A stretch of 64,000 bases of DNA, taken from positions 1-64,000 of the forward strand of contig NZ_JANYMP010000014.1 in the NCBI RefSeq assembly GCF_025061645.1, read 5' to 3'. The notes below the pieces were generated by a model. It had not been told where the DNA came from, did not search any database, and saw only the letters and a list, made by a program, of their open reading frames with translations. This DNA comes from Umezawaea endophytica (GTDB lineage Bacteria > Actinomycetota > Actinomycetes > Mycobacteriales > Pseudonocardiaceae). Positions 8,929 to 17,314 of the stretch are shown here, piece after piece. How positions within the stretch are numbered: position 1 is the stretch's first letter; every line of letters starts with the position of its first letter. A program made the position numbers and the translations under genes.

Positions 8929-9313
8929 CGTCGTCGACCTGCCCGTCCAACCAGACGATCTTCCCGTAGGTGACCGCGAGGTGGGTCATGCCCGGCCCCT
9001 CCGGGGTCGCGCCGTGCCAGTGCTCCTCGTCCGGCGGGCAGGACACCGCGTCGCCCGCGCGGACGAGGACCGGGGCCTCGCCACGCGCTTGGACGTACCC
9101 CTCCCCCTCGGTCACGAACAGCAGTTGCCCGCCGGTGTGCAGGTGCCAGCCGTTGCGCGCGCCCGGTTCGAAGCGCACGAGCAGCACGCCCGCGTCGTCC
9201 GGCGAGGAGCCCGCGGGCAGCTCCCGCAGGGCGGTCGTGCCGGTGAAGTGCGCGTGGTACCGGTCCGGCAGCGGCGGGATCTCCCGCAGGTCGTCCGAGC
9301 TGATGAATTCCAC
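8918..9313 (-). CDS. Single-domain cupin protein
   Basis: This 131-residue cupin has both motifs: G-W-H-L-H-T-G-G-Q-L-L-F-V-T-E-G-E-G in motif 1, with His, His, Gln and Glu in metal-ligand positions, and C-P-P-D-E-E-H-W-H-G in motif 2. A divalent-metal oxygenase, isomerase or small-molecule binding role is possible. It sits 27 bp downstream of the FkbM-carrier gene and overlaps the dehydrogenase gene, so it belongs to the same transcript. The precise reaction is unknown. Confidence 0.8.
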   Translation of the reverse strand: MEFISSDDLREIPPLPDRYHAHFTGTTALRELPAGSSPDDAGVLLVRFEPGARNGWHLHTGGQLLFVTEGEGYVQARGEAPVLVRAGDAVSCPPDEEHWHGATPEGPGMTHLAVTYGKIVWLDGQVDDDGR

Positions 9314-9340
9314 TGTGGACTCTCCTGGTTCTGTTCGGTT

Positions 9341-10702
9341 CTAAGGGGTTCGGGTGCAGAGCGCCGCCAGCGCCGCGGCGGTCGGCGACCGGAGGAAGTC
9401 CTCCAGCCCGAGCACGTAGCCGTGCTCGTGGCGCAGGTACGAGAGCAGGCGCACGGCCAGCAGCGAGGTGCCGCCGTGCTCGAAGAAGTCCGCGGCGCCC
9501 ACGGGCGGGGCTCCCAGGGTGCGGTGCCACGCGTCCACGACCCCCGGCACCGACTCCGGCGCGACCCGCTCGGCGGGTCCGACCGGCGCTTCGGGTGGAG
9601 GTCCTGGACGGACCTCGAGGTCGACGTCCCCGGCACCGGGGAAGCGGTCCAGCGCTTGGCGGAGTCGTTGCCGCGCGGTCAGCGGGGGGATCGGCGCCGG
9701 TGCTCGTGGTCCACGTCGGACGGTCGTCCGGGGCGTCGCCGGTCGGGTGGCGTGGAGGTTGGCGAAACCCGTGCCCTCCAACGCTTCGACGTGGGTCACG
9801 TCGCAGGTGAACCCGGCGTCCTCCAGCAGTGCCACGAGAACCCGCCGGTCGCCGGTGCTGTGCACCTCCACGACGACGTTGTCGATCCGCGCCCAGTCCT
9901 CGGGGCGCAGGTGGAGCAGGATGTCCAGTTCGGCCCCCTCCGCGTCCAGCTTGACCAGGTCGACCCGGTCGACGTCGAGCAGGTCGAGCACGTCGGACAG
10001 TCGGCGGACCTCGACCGGCACGTCGATCGCGCCGCCGACCCGGTCCGCGGCGACCTGCTCGACGACGTCGGCGGTGCTGTCGTCGCCGACCGCCGCGCCG
10101 ATCGCGGCCCGGATCGCCGACCGGTCCGCGTCCGGGTCCGCCTTGAGGCCGGAGAACACGGACGCGTTCGGGTAGACGGTCATGCTGGTGCGCCCCGACT
10201 CGGCCCCGAGCGCCCAGGGCAGGCACACCACGGGGAGCGCGAGCGCGTCGACGTTGGCGACCAACGCGGCGTACGCGTCCGGCGCGGGTTCGAAGGCCAC
10301 CAGCCTGCACCCCGGCAGCCGGCGCGCCAGGAAGAGCGAGAACAGGCCGATGTTCGCGCCGACGTCCAGCACGACGGCGTCCGGCGGCAGGTCGAGGGCA
10401 CTGGGCAGGTACACCTGGTCCACCATGATCTCCTGGTGGAGGTAGGTCGTCTCGTAGCGGTTCAGCTCGGTGACGACGGTCCCGTCGGGCAGTTCGCCCG
10501 TCGCCAGTCCGCTCGGCGTCGGCGCCACCCACACGACCGCCCGCAGCCGACCGGAGGACTCGACCCGCACCTCAACGTGCTCCACGCCCTTGTTCAGAGC
10601 CAGGAACCGGCGCACCCGCGTCGCCCGGTCGGCGGACGCCGCTCGACGCCGCTCCACCGCGGCGACCAGCGCGGCGGGACCCACCTCGTGCCACCCGGTC
10701 AT
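9341..10702 (-). CDS. FkbM-family methyltransferase fused to a C-terminal carrier protein
   Basis: This 453-residue protein has an FkbM SAM-dependent methyltransferase domain (about residues 80-305, with motif I V-L-D-V-G-A-N-I-G near 111-119). A Pro/Arg-rich linker follows, then a carrier domain (about 370-453) with phosphopantetheine motif F-F-E-H-G-G-T-S-L-L, Ser near 413. The ATG overlaps the FkbH stop codon (ATGA), so the two are translationally coupled. FkbM enzymes O-methylate natural products. Here the fused carrier suggests methylation of a tethered acyl unit, plausibly the one loaded by FkbH (inference). Confidence 0.85.
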   Translation of the reverse strand: MTGWHEVGPAALVAAVERRRAASADRATRVRRFLALNKGVEHVEVRVESSGRLRAVVWVAPTPSGLATGELPDGTVVTELNRYETTYLHQEIMVDQVYLPSALDLPPDAVVLDVGANIGLFSLFLARRLPGCRLVAFEPAPDAYAALVANVDALALPVVCLPWALGAESGRTSMTVYPNASVFSGLKADPDADRSAIRAAIGAAVGDDSTADVVEQVAADRVGGAIDVPVEVRRLSDVLDLLDVDRVDLVKLDAEGAELDILLHLRPEDWARIDNVVVEVHSTGDRRVLVALLEDAGFTCDVTHVEALEGTGFANLHATRPATPRTTVRRGPRAPAPIPPLTARQRLRQALDRFPGAGDVDLEVRPGPPPEAPVGPAERVAPESVPGVVDAWHRTLGAPPVGAADFFEHGGTSLLAVRLLSYLRHEHGYVLGLEDFLRSPTAAALAALCTRTP

Positions 10703-12285
10703 CCGCCCGCTCCTTCCGCTTCCGCCTCCGCGATGGTCATGAGGAGGTGGCCGTCCGCCTGCGTGGTGATGTCGGTGGCCCGTCGCGCGAAGAAGTCGAC
10801 CGCGAGCCCGTTGCGACCGGTGGGTCGGACCAGGACCCGCGTCCGGGGATATCCGCCGCCCGCTCGGACCACGGTGGCCAGCAGCGCTTCCGCGACTCCC
10901 CGGTCGAGTGCCCGGCAGCTCATCACCAGTGCGTCGACGTGCCAGCAGCCGTCGCTCTCCGCGGCCATCGCCGCGCCCACCACGCCGTAGTCGCCGAACC
11001 GGTCGCGCAGCGAGACGACCCATCCGGCCCCGCCGTCGCGCAGCGCCGCGGTCGCCCGTGCCGGCGTCATCGTGGCGCAGGTGAACTGGTTGGTGCGGGC
11101 GGTGAGCTGTGCGATCCGCCGCCAGTGCGCGGGCTCCGCCGGGACCACCTCGATGACGGTGCCCAGTCGGGCGTTGAGCTCCTCGGGGCTGCTGGTGGCG
11201 CCGACCTCCTGCCGCCGCAACGCGTTGCCGCGGTAGCTCCGATTGCGCAGCCGGTCCTCCCTGGTGACGAAGAACCGGTCGAAGTGGGGACTGCGCCGCA
11301 AGCGCGCGAGCGAGTCCTCGCCCACCGGCAGTCGCACCACGCCGACCGAGGGCAGCGCCTCGGCGGTCTGGGCACAGGTCAGCGGGTCGTCGTCGACGAG
11401 GACGAAGCTGTCCACGCCGACGTCGAGCTCGGCGGCGAGGGAGCCCAGGTTCCGCCACTTGGGGTCCCAGTTGATCCGACGGCCGACGAAGTGCTCCGGC
11501 GTCAGCAGCAGGTCGCGGGCCCGTTCGGCGAAGACGCGGTCCACGCTCGCGGGATCGTTGCGGCTGCACAGCACCAGCAGGAACCCGGCGTCGTGCTGCT
11601 CGCGCAGGAACCGCTGCACCTGCCGGTACCCCTCGTCGATCGTCAGGTCGGCCGGGTCGAGGTCACCGCAGGCGCCGCCCCACAGGGTGTGGTCGCAGTC
11701 GACGGCGATCACCTTGCGCGGCTTTCCGCGCAGCGCGGCCACCACGCGTTCGATCCCCAGCGCGACCGCCGCGAACGCGTCGTCGGTGAACGGCACGTCG
11801 GCGAGCGCCGCCGCGTGGGGGTCGTGGGGGTCGTCGACCCCGTAGGCGCGGAACCAGTCCGCGGCCCTGACGACCGCGATCCCCTCCACCCCGGTCAGGT
11901 GGTCGACCACCTCGTCCTCCATGCCGTCGACCACGTCACCCGGCGGTTCCGGGAACACGCACACCAGCAGGTGGTTCGAGTGGCGTGCGACGAGGTCGGC
12001 GGCCGCCGCGGTCATCCACCGCAGCGCGTCCAGGGCGTCGTCGGGCGAGGAGCCCTTCGGGACCCAGTCGCCCGGTCTGGTCAGGCACGCGTTCAGGCCG
12101 GACGCGTTGTGCGCGAAGGCGCTCGTGGGGCCCAGCAGTTGCTCCGCGACCTGGCCGTAGGGCGCCGCGGTGATGGTCGACGAGAAGCCGCCCCGGTCGT
12201 TCAGGTGCTCCAGGAAGGTGATGACGGGCGTGCTCGTGAAGGTGGAGGCCACCACGACGTCGAGTCGGTCCGAGGTCTCGGCCAC
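10699..12285 (-). CDS. FkbH-like HAD-IIIC glyceryl transferase/phosphatase
   Basis: This 528-residue protein has the FkbH layout: an N-terminal segment of about 185 residues, a HAD-IIIC domain with the nucleophile motif D-C-D-H-T-L-W-G-G (residues 196-204; Asp196 and Asp198), V-D-D-D-P around 310, and a C-terminal GNAT-like domain. Characterised FkbH proteins take 1,3-bisphosphoglycerate, remove phosphate and load a glyceryl group onto a carrier protein. The next gene encodes a carrier domain, overlapping by 4 bp. The GTG start has GGGGA upstream. The usual second residue of the motif (often Leu) is Cys here. Confidence 0.85.
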   Translation of the reverse strand: MAETSDRLDVVVASTFTSTPVITFLEHLNDRGGFSSTITAAPYGQVAEQLLGPTSAFAHNASGLNACLTRPGDWVPKGSSPDDALDALRWMTAAAADLVARHSNHLLVCVFPEPPGDVVDGMEDEVVDHLTGVEGIAVVRAADWFRAYGVDDPHDPHAAALADVPFTDDAFAAVALGIERVVAALRGKPRKVIAVDCDHTLWGGACGDLDPADLTIDEGYRQVQRFLREQHDAGFLLVLCSRNDPASVDRVFAERARDLLLTPEHFVGRRINWDPKWRNLGSLAAELDVGVDSFVLVDDDPLTCAQTAEALPSVGVVRLPVGEDSLARLRRSPHFDRFFVTREDRLRNRSYRGNALRRQEVGATSSPEELNARLGTVIEVVPAEPAHWRRIAQLTARTNQFTCATMTPARATAALRDGGAGWVVSLRDRFGDYGVVGAAMAAESDGCWHVDALVMSCRALDRGVAEALLATVVRAGGGYPRTRVLVRPTGRNGLAVDFFARRATDITTQADGHLLMTIAEAEAEGAGG

Positions 12286-12362
12286 GGTTCGTCCCCTCTC
12301 TCGCGATCGGTGGCCGCGCGGGTCGACCCGGCCGCACCGGGTCGACCCGCCGACCGCGGCGG

Positions 12363-12908
12363 TCAGTGGCCGATGGTCGTGTCGATCGCGGGAAAGTCGA
12401 GCTGGGTCTCGCCGACGGAGTTGAAGTAGTTGGTGAAGGTGTTGAGGGCGACCGCGGCGACGATCTCGCCGATCTCGCCGTCGTCGTACCCGGCGGCGCG
12501 GACGGCGGCGAGGTCGTCGTCGCTGACGAAGCCCTTGGTGGAGATGACGGCGAGGGTGAACCGCAGCGCGGCCTCGACCTTCGGGTCGGTGGCGCGAGCG
12601 TGGCGGCCCGAGACGAGGTCCTCCTCGCTGAGCCCCGCCCTGGCGCCCAGGACGGTGTGGGCCGCGAGGCAGTAGCCGCACTCGTTGGCCACGGCGGTGA
12701 CGAGCGCGATCTGCTCCTGGACCGCGGCGGGCAGCCGTCCCTTGGACAGCGCGCCGCTGAAGGACAGGTAGGCGTCGAGCACGGCGGGCGAGCTGGCCAT
12801 CGCCTTCATCATGTTCGGGGTCACGCCGAGGGCGCGCTCGACCTTGCCGAGCAGCGCGCGGGCCTGGGGCTCGGCGGTGGCGGGGTCGACGACGGTGAGG
12901 CGGGGCAT
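12363..12908 (-). CDS. AhpD-like carboxymuconolactone-decarboxylase-family protein
   Basis: This 181-residue protein has the alkylhydroperoxidase signature E-C-G-Y-C-L-A-A-H, with Cys77, Cys80 and His84 as redox and proton-relay residues. Homologues reduce peroxides using a dithiol partner. The ATG is chosen because AAGGAC lies about 7 bases upstream. A perfect 13-bp palindrome sits 30 bp upstream, and the MarR regulator is divergent, so peroxide-responsive control is likely. The downstream FkbH gene begins 77 bp later, so read-through into that operon is possible. Confidence 0.85.
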   Translation of the reverse strand: MPRLTVVDPATAEPQARALLGKVERALGVTPNMMKAMASSPAVLDAYLSFSGALSKGRLPAAVQEQIALVTAVANECGYCLAAHTVLGARAGLSEEDLVSGRHARATDPKVEAALRFTLAVISTKGFVSDDDLAAVRAAGYDDGEIGEIVAAVALNTFTNYFNSVGETQLDFPAIDTTIGH

Positions 12909-12937
12909 GGGGTGTCCTTCCGGTGTTCCAATTTTGT

Positions 12938-12950
12938 TTGGCAGTGCCAA
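12938..12950. promoter_or_regulatory. Palindromic operator candidate for the AhpD-like gene
   Basis: TTGGCA-G-TGCCAA is a perfect 13-bp palindrome 30 bp upstream of the AhpD-like start codon in the divergent region shared with the MarR gene. Its sequence is unlike the AGGA/TCCT operator near catalase, so a different regulator may bind it. It is a candidate only. Confidence 0.45.
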
Positions 12951-13108
12951 CTATAAGGGTCGGAGCCGGGCCCGCAAGGGCTCGTGCGTCACGTCACAGG
13001 GACTGGTCGGGAGTGTGTTCTCCTTTGGGCACAACGACTACACGCACCACGATCAGGTGATTCCCTTGCCGGAGGCCGAGATTCGAGCCGTGGTGCGTAC
13101 CATAGAAG

Positions 13109-13127
13109 TAATGAGGAGTCCTACCTG
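13109..13127. promoter_or_regulatory. Degenerate copy of the catalase operator, upstream of marR
   Basis: TAATGAGGA-G-TCCTACCTG lies 10 bp before the MarR start codon. It matches the perfect palindrome at 15235 in 6 of 9 left-arm and 8 of 9 right-arm positions. This is consistent with autorepression by the MarR protein (inference). Confidence 0.6.
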
Positions 13128-13136
13128 AGGGGTTCG

Positions 13137-13745
13137 ATGACGGGCGACACCACCGGCGAGGCCGACCTGGATCGGCGGTTGGCGGACGCCGTCGAGCGGC
13201 TGGGGCACGGTCTGCGCTCGCTGGCCCAGCGCAGCGCCCGCGCGCAGGGCCTGTCCCCGTTGCAGCAGCAGGTGGTGCTGGCGCTGTCCTGGCAGCCCGC
13301 GGCCCGCCGTGAGGTCAACGCGCTGGCCGCGGAGTTCGACGTCACCACGCCCACCCTGTCCGACGCGGTCAGGTCGTTGGAGCACAAGGAACTGCTGACG
13401 CGGTCGCCCAGTTCCGACGGGCGCCGCAGGCTGCTCACGCTGACCGGGCGCGGGGAGGAGGTCGCCGGTGAACTGTCGACGTGGGACGAGCCCTTGCTGA
13501 CGGCGCTGGCGAAGCTGCCGGTGGCGGACCGGGCGACCACGTTGGGCAGCCTCCTGCACCTCATCGGGGACCTGCACCGCCGTGGCGTGGTGAGCGTCGT
13601 GCGGATGTGCACCACGTGCCGCTTCTTCCGGCCCGACGCGCACGAGGACCCGGCCGCGCCGCACCACTGCGACCTGCTCAGGACGCCGCTGCCGCTCGTG
13701 GAGCTGCGGACCGAGTGCCCCGAGCACGAACAGGCCGCCGTCTGA
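13137..13745 (+). CDS. MarR-family regulator with C-terminal four-Cys tail
   Basis: This 202-residue winged-helix regulator has a MarR core (about residues 10-150; recognition helix TTPTLSDAVRSLEHK, wing SSDGRRRLL). About 45 extra residues follow, holding Cys158-x2-Cys161, H-H-C178 and C194-P-E-H. Ordinary MarR proteins end near 150, so this tail is an added metal or redox module. The ATG has a GAGGGG-type ribosome site. It lies between an AhpD-like gene and catalase, and matching palindromes precede both itself and catalase. A role in peroxide or thiol stress is therefore likely. Confidence 0.8.
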   Translation: MTGDTTGEADLDRRLADAVERLGHGLRSLAQRSARAQGLSPLQQQVVLALSWQPAARREVNALAAEFDVTTPTLSDAVRSLEHKELLTRSPSSDGRRRLLTLTGRGEEVAGELSTWDEPLLTALAKLPVADRATTLGSLLHLIGDLHRRGVVSVVRMCTTCRFFRPDAHEDPAAPHHCDLLRTPLPLVELRTECPEHEQAAV

Positions 13746-13752
13746 CGGGCGG

Positions 13753-15219
13753 TCAGAGCGCCCCGATCGCCTCGCACGCCTTGCGCACGCCCGCTCCGTA
13801 GGCGGGGTCGGCCTGGCCGCAGTGCGCGATGTGCCGTTCGACGGTCTCGGCCCGCGCGCCGTTGATGGACCGCGCGGTGTTGTCGAACAGGACCTGCCGC
13901 TGCTGCTCGGTCATGAGCCGGAACAGGTCGCCGGGCTGCTCGAAGTAGTTGTCGTCGTCCTGGCGGAAGTCGAACCGGTCGGCGGTGCCGCCGACGGCTT
14001 GGGCCGGGTCGGCGAAGGCGGGCTGGTCGGCCCAGCGGCCGAAGTTGTTGGGCTGCACACCGGGAACCCCGCCCTGGTTGCCGTCCACGCGCATCGCCCC
14101 GTCGCGGTGGTAGGTGTTGACCAGCGCCGCGGCGTGCGGGTGGTTGACCGGGATCTGGTGGTGGTTGACGCCCAACCGGTAGCGGGCGGCGTCGCCGTAG
14201 GAGAACAGCCTGCCCTGCAACATCTTGTCCGGGCTGACGGAGATGCCGGGGACGAGGTTGGCCGGGGTGAACGCGGCCTGCTCGACGTCGGCGAAGTAGT
14301 TCTCCGGGTTGCGGTTCAACTCCAGCACGCCGACCTCGATCAGCGGGTAGTCGGCCTTGCTCCACACCTTCGTCAGGTCGAACGGGTGGAAGCGGTAGTG
14401 CTCGGCGTCGGCCTCGGGCATGACCTGGACGTGCAGCGTCCACTTCGGGTGGTCGCCGCGTTCGATGGCGTCGTAGAGGTCGCGCTGGTGGGATTCGCGG
14501 TCCCGGCCGATGAGTTCGCCGGACTGCTCGTCGGTGAGGGTCTCGATCCCTTGCTGACTGCGGAAGTGGAACTTCACCCAGTGCCGCTGCCCCTCGGCGT
14601 TGATCAGGCTGAAGGTGTGCGACCCGAAGCCGTGCATGTGGCGGTAGGAGCGGGGGATCCCGCGGTCGCTCATCACGATGGTCACCTGGTGCAGCGCTTC
14701 GGGCAGGTTCGTCCAGAAGCCCCAGTTGTTCTCCGGGTCGCGCAGGTTCGTCCTGGGGTCGCGCTTCACGGCGCGGGCCAGGTCGGGGAACTTGAGCGGG
14801 TCGCGGAAGAAGAAGATCGGGGTGTTGTTGCCGACCAGGTCCCAGTTGCCCTGCTCGGTGTAGAAGCGCACGGCGAAGCCGCGGATGTCGCGTTCGGCGT
14901 CGGCCGCGCCCCGTTCACCGGCCACGGTGGAGAAGCGCACGAAGGTCTCGCTCCGCTTGCCGATCTCGCCGAGGAGGGCGGCCTTGGTGTAGCGGGTGAT
15001 GTCGCCGGTGACGGTGAAGGTGCCGAAGGCGCCGGAGCCCTTGGCGTGCATCCGGCGTTCCGGGACGACCTCGCGGTCGAAGTGGGCGAGTTTCTCCAGC
15101 AGCCACAGGTCTTGCAGCAGGACGGGGCCGCGCGGTCCGGCGGTGAGGCTGTTCTGGTTGTCCGCGACCGGGGCTCCGGCGGCCGTGGTCAACGGGTCGG
15201 TGTTGTCGTCGAAGGTCAT
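13753..15219 (-). CDS. katA: Monofunctional haem catalase
   Basis: This small-subunit (clade 3 size, about 488 residues) catalase destroys hydrogen peroxide in the cytoplasm. It shows the conserved entry [15 protein letters not shown] with the distal His, the R-F-S-T-V core, an Asn in the G-N-N-T-P region, and the proximal haem motif [11 protein letters not shown] with the Tyr ligand. The ATG at 15219 with GGAAGAG upstream is preferred over a GTG two codons earlier. Its start lies 16 bp from the perfect 19-bp palindrome. It converges on the MarR gene (7 bp apart). Confidence 0.95.
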   Translation of the reverse strand: MTFDDNTDPLTTAAGAPVADNQNSLTAGPRGPVLLQDLWLLEKLAHFDREVVPERRMHAKGSGAFGTFTVTGDITRYTKAALLGEIGKRSETFVRFSTVAGERGAADAERDIRGFAVRFYTEQGNWDLVGNNTPIFFFRDPLKFPDLARAVKRDPRTNLRDPENNWGFWTNLPEALHQVTIVMSDRGIPRSYRHMHGFGSHTFSLINAEGQRHWVKFHFRSQQGIETLTDEQSGELIGRDRESHQRDLYDAIERGDHPKWTLHVQVMPEADAEHYRFHPFDLTKVWSKADYPLIEVGVLELNRNPENYFADVEQAAFTPANLVPGISVSPDKMLQGRLFSYGDAARYRLGVNHHQIPVNHPHAAALVNTYHRDGAMRVDGNQGGVPGVQPNNFGRWADQPAFADPAQAVGGTADRFDFRQDDDNYFEQPGDLFRLMTEQQRQVLFDNTARSINGARAETVERHIAHCGQADPAYGAGVRKACEAIGAL

Positions 15220-15234
15220 GACCACTCTTCCAAG

Positions 15235-15253
15235 TAGGTAGGACTCCTACCTA
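15235..15253. promoter_or_regulatory. Perfect 19-bp operator between catalase and the amidotransferase operon
   Basis: TAGGTAGGA-C-TCCTACCTA is a perfect palindrome with 9-bp arms. It lies 16 bp upstream of the catalase ATG and 66 bp upstream of the divergent amidotransferase GTG. A degenerate copy precedes the MarR gene. The size and position suit a MarR dimer controlling both directions. Confidence 0.75.
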
Positions 15254-15318
15254 GATTGTGGCATGCTGGCGATGGCGGGCACAACGAGCCCGCCTCGACA
15301 CCGGAGGAGGAGGGTCCC

Positions 15319-15996
15319 GTGCGAGCAGTGGTGGTCCAGCACGTCCCGTTCGAAGGTCCCGGCCTGATCGGCCCGGCGCTGTCGGCCGTCGGCGCCGACG
15401 TGCGGGTGGTCCGGGTCTACGCGGGGGAACCCCTGCCCGACGCGGAGAAGCTCGACGCGCTCGTCGTCCTGGGTGGTCCCATGGGGGCGTTCGACGACCA
15501 CGCGCACCCGCACCTCGCGCGGGAACGGGACCTCATCGCCGAGTGCGTCCGCCGCGGCACCCCGGTCCTGGGCGTGTGCCTGGGCTCGCAACTGCTCGCC
15601 GCGGCGCTGGGCGCGCAGGTGTGGCGAGGTCCGGACGTGGAGAGCGGCGCGGGCACCGTCACCCTCACGCCCGCGGGCTCCGCCGACCCGGTCCTCGGCC
15701 CCTCCGGCCCCCGGCTGCCGGTGGTGCACTGGCACCACGACACGTTCGACCTGCCGGAGCACGGCGTGCAGCTCGCGACCTCGGAGCGGTACGCGCAGCA
15801 GGCGTTCCGGGTCGGTGACTCCTACGGCCTCCAGTTCCACGTCGAGTTCGACGCCGTCGCGCTCGACCAGGCCGCACCCCACCTGCCGCCGGACACCACC
15901 ATCACCCCGGACGAGATCCACGCGGTGGCGGCGGAGGGCGAACGCGTGCTCAAGCGCTGGGCCGAGCACGTCGTGACCGTGGCGGGTGACCGGTGA
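15319..15996 (+). CDS. Class-I glutamine amidotransferase
   Basis: This 225-residue stand-alone GATase-1 domain has the oxyanion segment L-G-G-P-M-G, the nucleophile motif G-V-C-L-G-S-Q-L and the catalytic His-x-Glu pair in Q-F-H-V-E-F. It resembles GMP-synthase-like amidotransferases that release ammonia from glutamine or hydrolyse gamma-glutamyl bonds; no partner synthetase is present. The GTG start follows a GGAGGAGG ribosome site. It leads an operon with MOSC, protoglobin and redoxin genes (the MOSC start overlaps its stop), divergent from catalase. Confidence 0.85.
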   Translation: MRAVVVQHVPFEGPGLIGPALSAVGADVRVVRVYAGEPLPDAEKLDALVVLGGPMGAFDDHAHPHLARERDLIAECVRRGTPVLGVCLGSQLLAAALGAQVWRGPDVESGAGTVTLTPAGSADPVLGPSGPRLPVVHWHHDTFDLPEHGVQLATSERYAQQAFRVGDSYGLQFHVEFDAVALDQAAPHLPPDTTITPDEIHAVAAEGERVLKRWAEHVVTVAGDR

Positions 15997-16673
15997 GCCC
16001 TCGCGCACGGGTCCTGGTCGTGTCCACGGGTGCCGTGCGGCCACTGCCCTGGCGTGGGCGCACCGTGGCGACGGGCATCGGGAAGACCCCCGTCCACGGC
16101 CCGGTCGACGTCGGCGCCTCCGGTCTGACCGGGGACGAGCAGGCCGACCGGGAGCACCACGGCGGGCCGGGCAAGGCGGTCCTCGTCTACCCCGTCGAGC
16201 ACTACCGGACGTGGGCCGAGGAGATCGGCGACCTCGTACCGCCCGCGTTCGGCGAGAACCTCACCACCAGCGGTCTCCTGGAGACCGACACCGCGATCGG
16301 CTCGGTGTACGCCGCGGGCACCGCCGTGCTCCAGGTCACGTGGCCCCGCCGTCCCTGCTACAAGCTCTCCGCGCACCACGGGATCGCCGACCTGGCCGTC
16401 CGCACCCAGCGCACCGGCAGGACCGGTTTCTACTGCCGCGTGCTGCTGCCGGGCCGCCTGGGCGCCGGAAGCGACGTGGAACTCCTGCACCGGCCGGACC
16501 ACGGGATCACCGTCGCCGAGGTGCACCGGGTGGTCAACGTCGACCGCGCCGACCACGCCGCCGCCCGCCACCTGCTCGACCACCCCGAACTGCTGCCGTC
16601 CTCGTGGGTCGGTCTGTTGACCAAGCGCCTGACCGGTCGCCTCGACGACCAGGGCGCACGCCTGCACGGCTGA
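15993..16673 (+). CDS. MOSC-domain protein, YiiM-like
   Basis: This 226-residue protein has a MOSC fold: the E-H-H-G-G-P-G-K-A-V region, A-F-G-E-N-L-T-T and the conserved Cys in R-P-C-Y-K-L-S that could bind a molybdenum cofactor. A C-terminal helical extension (about residues 165-226) follows, as in YiiM. YiiM-type proteins reduce N-hydroxylated compounds. Its GTG overlaps the amidotransferase stop (GTGA), so the pair is coupled. Co-location with a globin and a redoxin suggests a redox or reactive-nitrogen function (inference). Confidence 0.85.
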   Translation: MSPRARVLVVSTGAVRPLPWRGRTVATGIGKTPVHGPVDVGASGLTGDEQADREHHGGPGKAVLVYPVEHYRTWAEEIGDLVPPAFGENLTTSGLLETDTAIGSVYAAGTAVLQVTWPRRPCYKLSAHHGIADLAVRTQRTGRTGFYCRVLLPGRLGAGSDVELLHRPDHGITVAEVHRVVNVDRADHAAARHLLDHPELLPSSWVGLLTKRLTGRLDDQGARLHG

Positions 16674-16698
16674 GTCCCACCACACGAAGGAGCCCGAC

Positions 16699-17289
16699 AT
16701 GACCACGCCCACCACCACGCCCGGCTACGACCACGACGACCCGGCCCTCGCCCCGTCACCGATCACCCCGGTCGACCTCGACCTGCTCAAGGCCACCGTC
16801 CTGTTCGGACCCGACGACGAGGCCGCGCTGCGCACCGCCGCCGAGGTCCTCGACGGACGGATCGAGCAGGTCCTCGACGTCTGGTACGGCTTCGTCGGGT
16901 CGCACCCGCACCTGCTGGCCTACTTCTCCACGCCCGACGGCGAACCGATCGGCGACTACCTGGACCGCGTGCGGGCGCGCTTCGCGTTGTGGATCGTGGA
17001 CACCTGCACCAGGCCCTACGACGAGCGGTGGCTGGCCTACCAGAACGAGATGGCCCTGCGGCACACCGCCGAGAAGAAGAACAAGACCGACGGCGTCGAC
17101 TCGGTCCCCCACATCCCGTTGCGCTACCTGGTCGCGTTCATCTACCCGATCACCGCGACCATCCGCCCGTTCCTGGCCGCGGGCGGGCACGACGACGAGC
17201 AGGTGGAGGCCATGTTCCAGGCCTGGTTCAAGTCGGTCACCATGCAGGTCACGCTGTGGTCGCAGCCCTACGCCGGAACCGCGTGGTGA
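16699..17289 (+). CDS. Protoglobin-family haem protein
   Basis: This 196-residue protein matches the protoglobin/globin-sensor family. It has a long N-terminal extension, a W-Y-G-F-V-G-S-H-P-H-L helix, and the diagnostic block R-H-T-A-E-K-K-N-K-T-D, with the proximal His candidate, followed by V-P-H-I-P-L-R-Y. No signalling domain is attached, so it is a stand-alone gas-binding (O2, NO, CO) haem protein. It lies 25 bp after the MOSC gene and 25 bp before the redoxin gene, in the operon divergent from catalase. Confidence 0.85.
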   Translation: MTTPTTTPGYDHDDPALAPSPITPVDLDLLKATVLFGPDDEAALRTAAEVLDGRIEQVLDVWYGFVGSHPHLLAYFSTPDGEPIGDYLDRVRARFALWIVDTCTRPYDERWLAYQNEMALRHTAEKKNKTDGVDSVPHIPLRYLVAFIYPITATIRPFLAAGGHDDEQVEAMFQAWFKSVTMQVTLWSQPYAGTAW

Positions 17290-17314
17290 CCGTCCACTGC
17301 CGACAGGAGCGACC

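Noticed and set aside
8011-12285. Methoxymalonyl-ACP extender-unit operon of a polyketide cluster
   Set aside because: No PKS, acyltransferase or second dehydrogenase in the window; kept as an orphan operon instead.
13822-15237. Long plus-strand open frame opposite catalase
   Set aside because: Catalase is unmistakable on the minus strand; the antisense frame has no recognisable domain.
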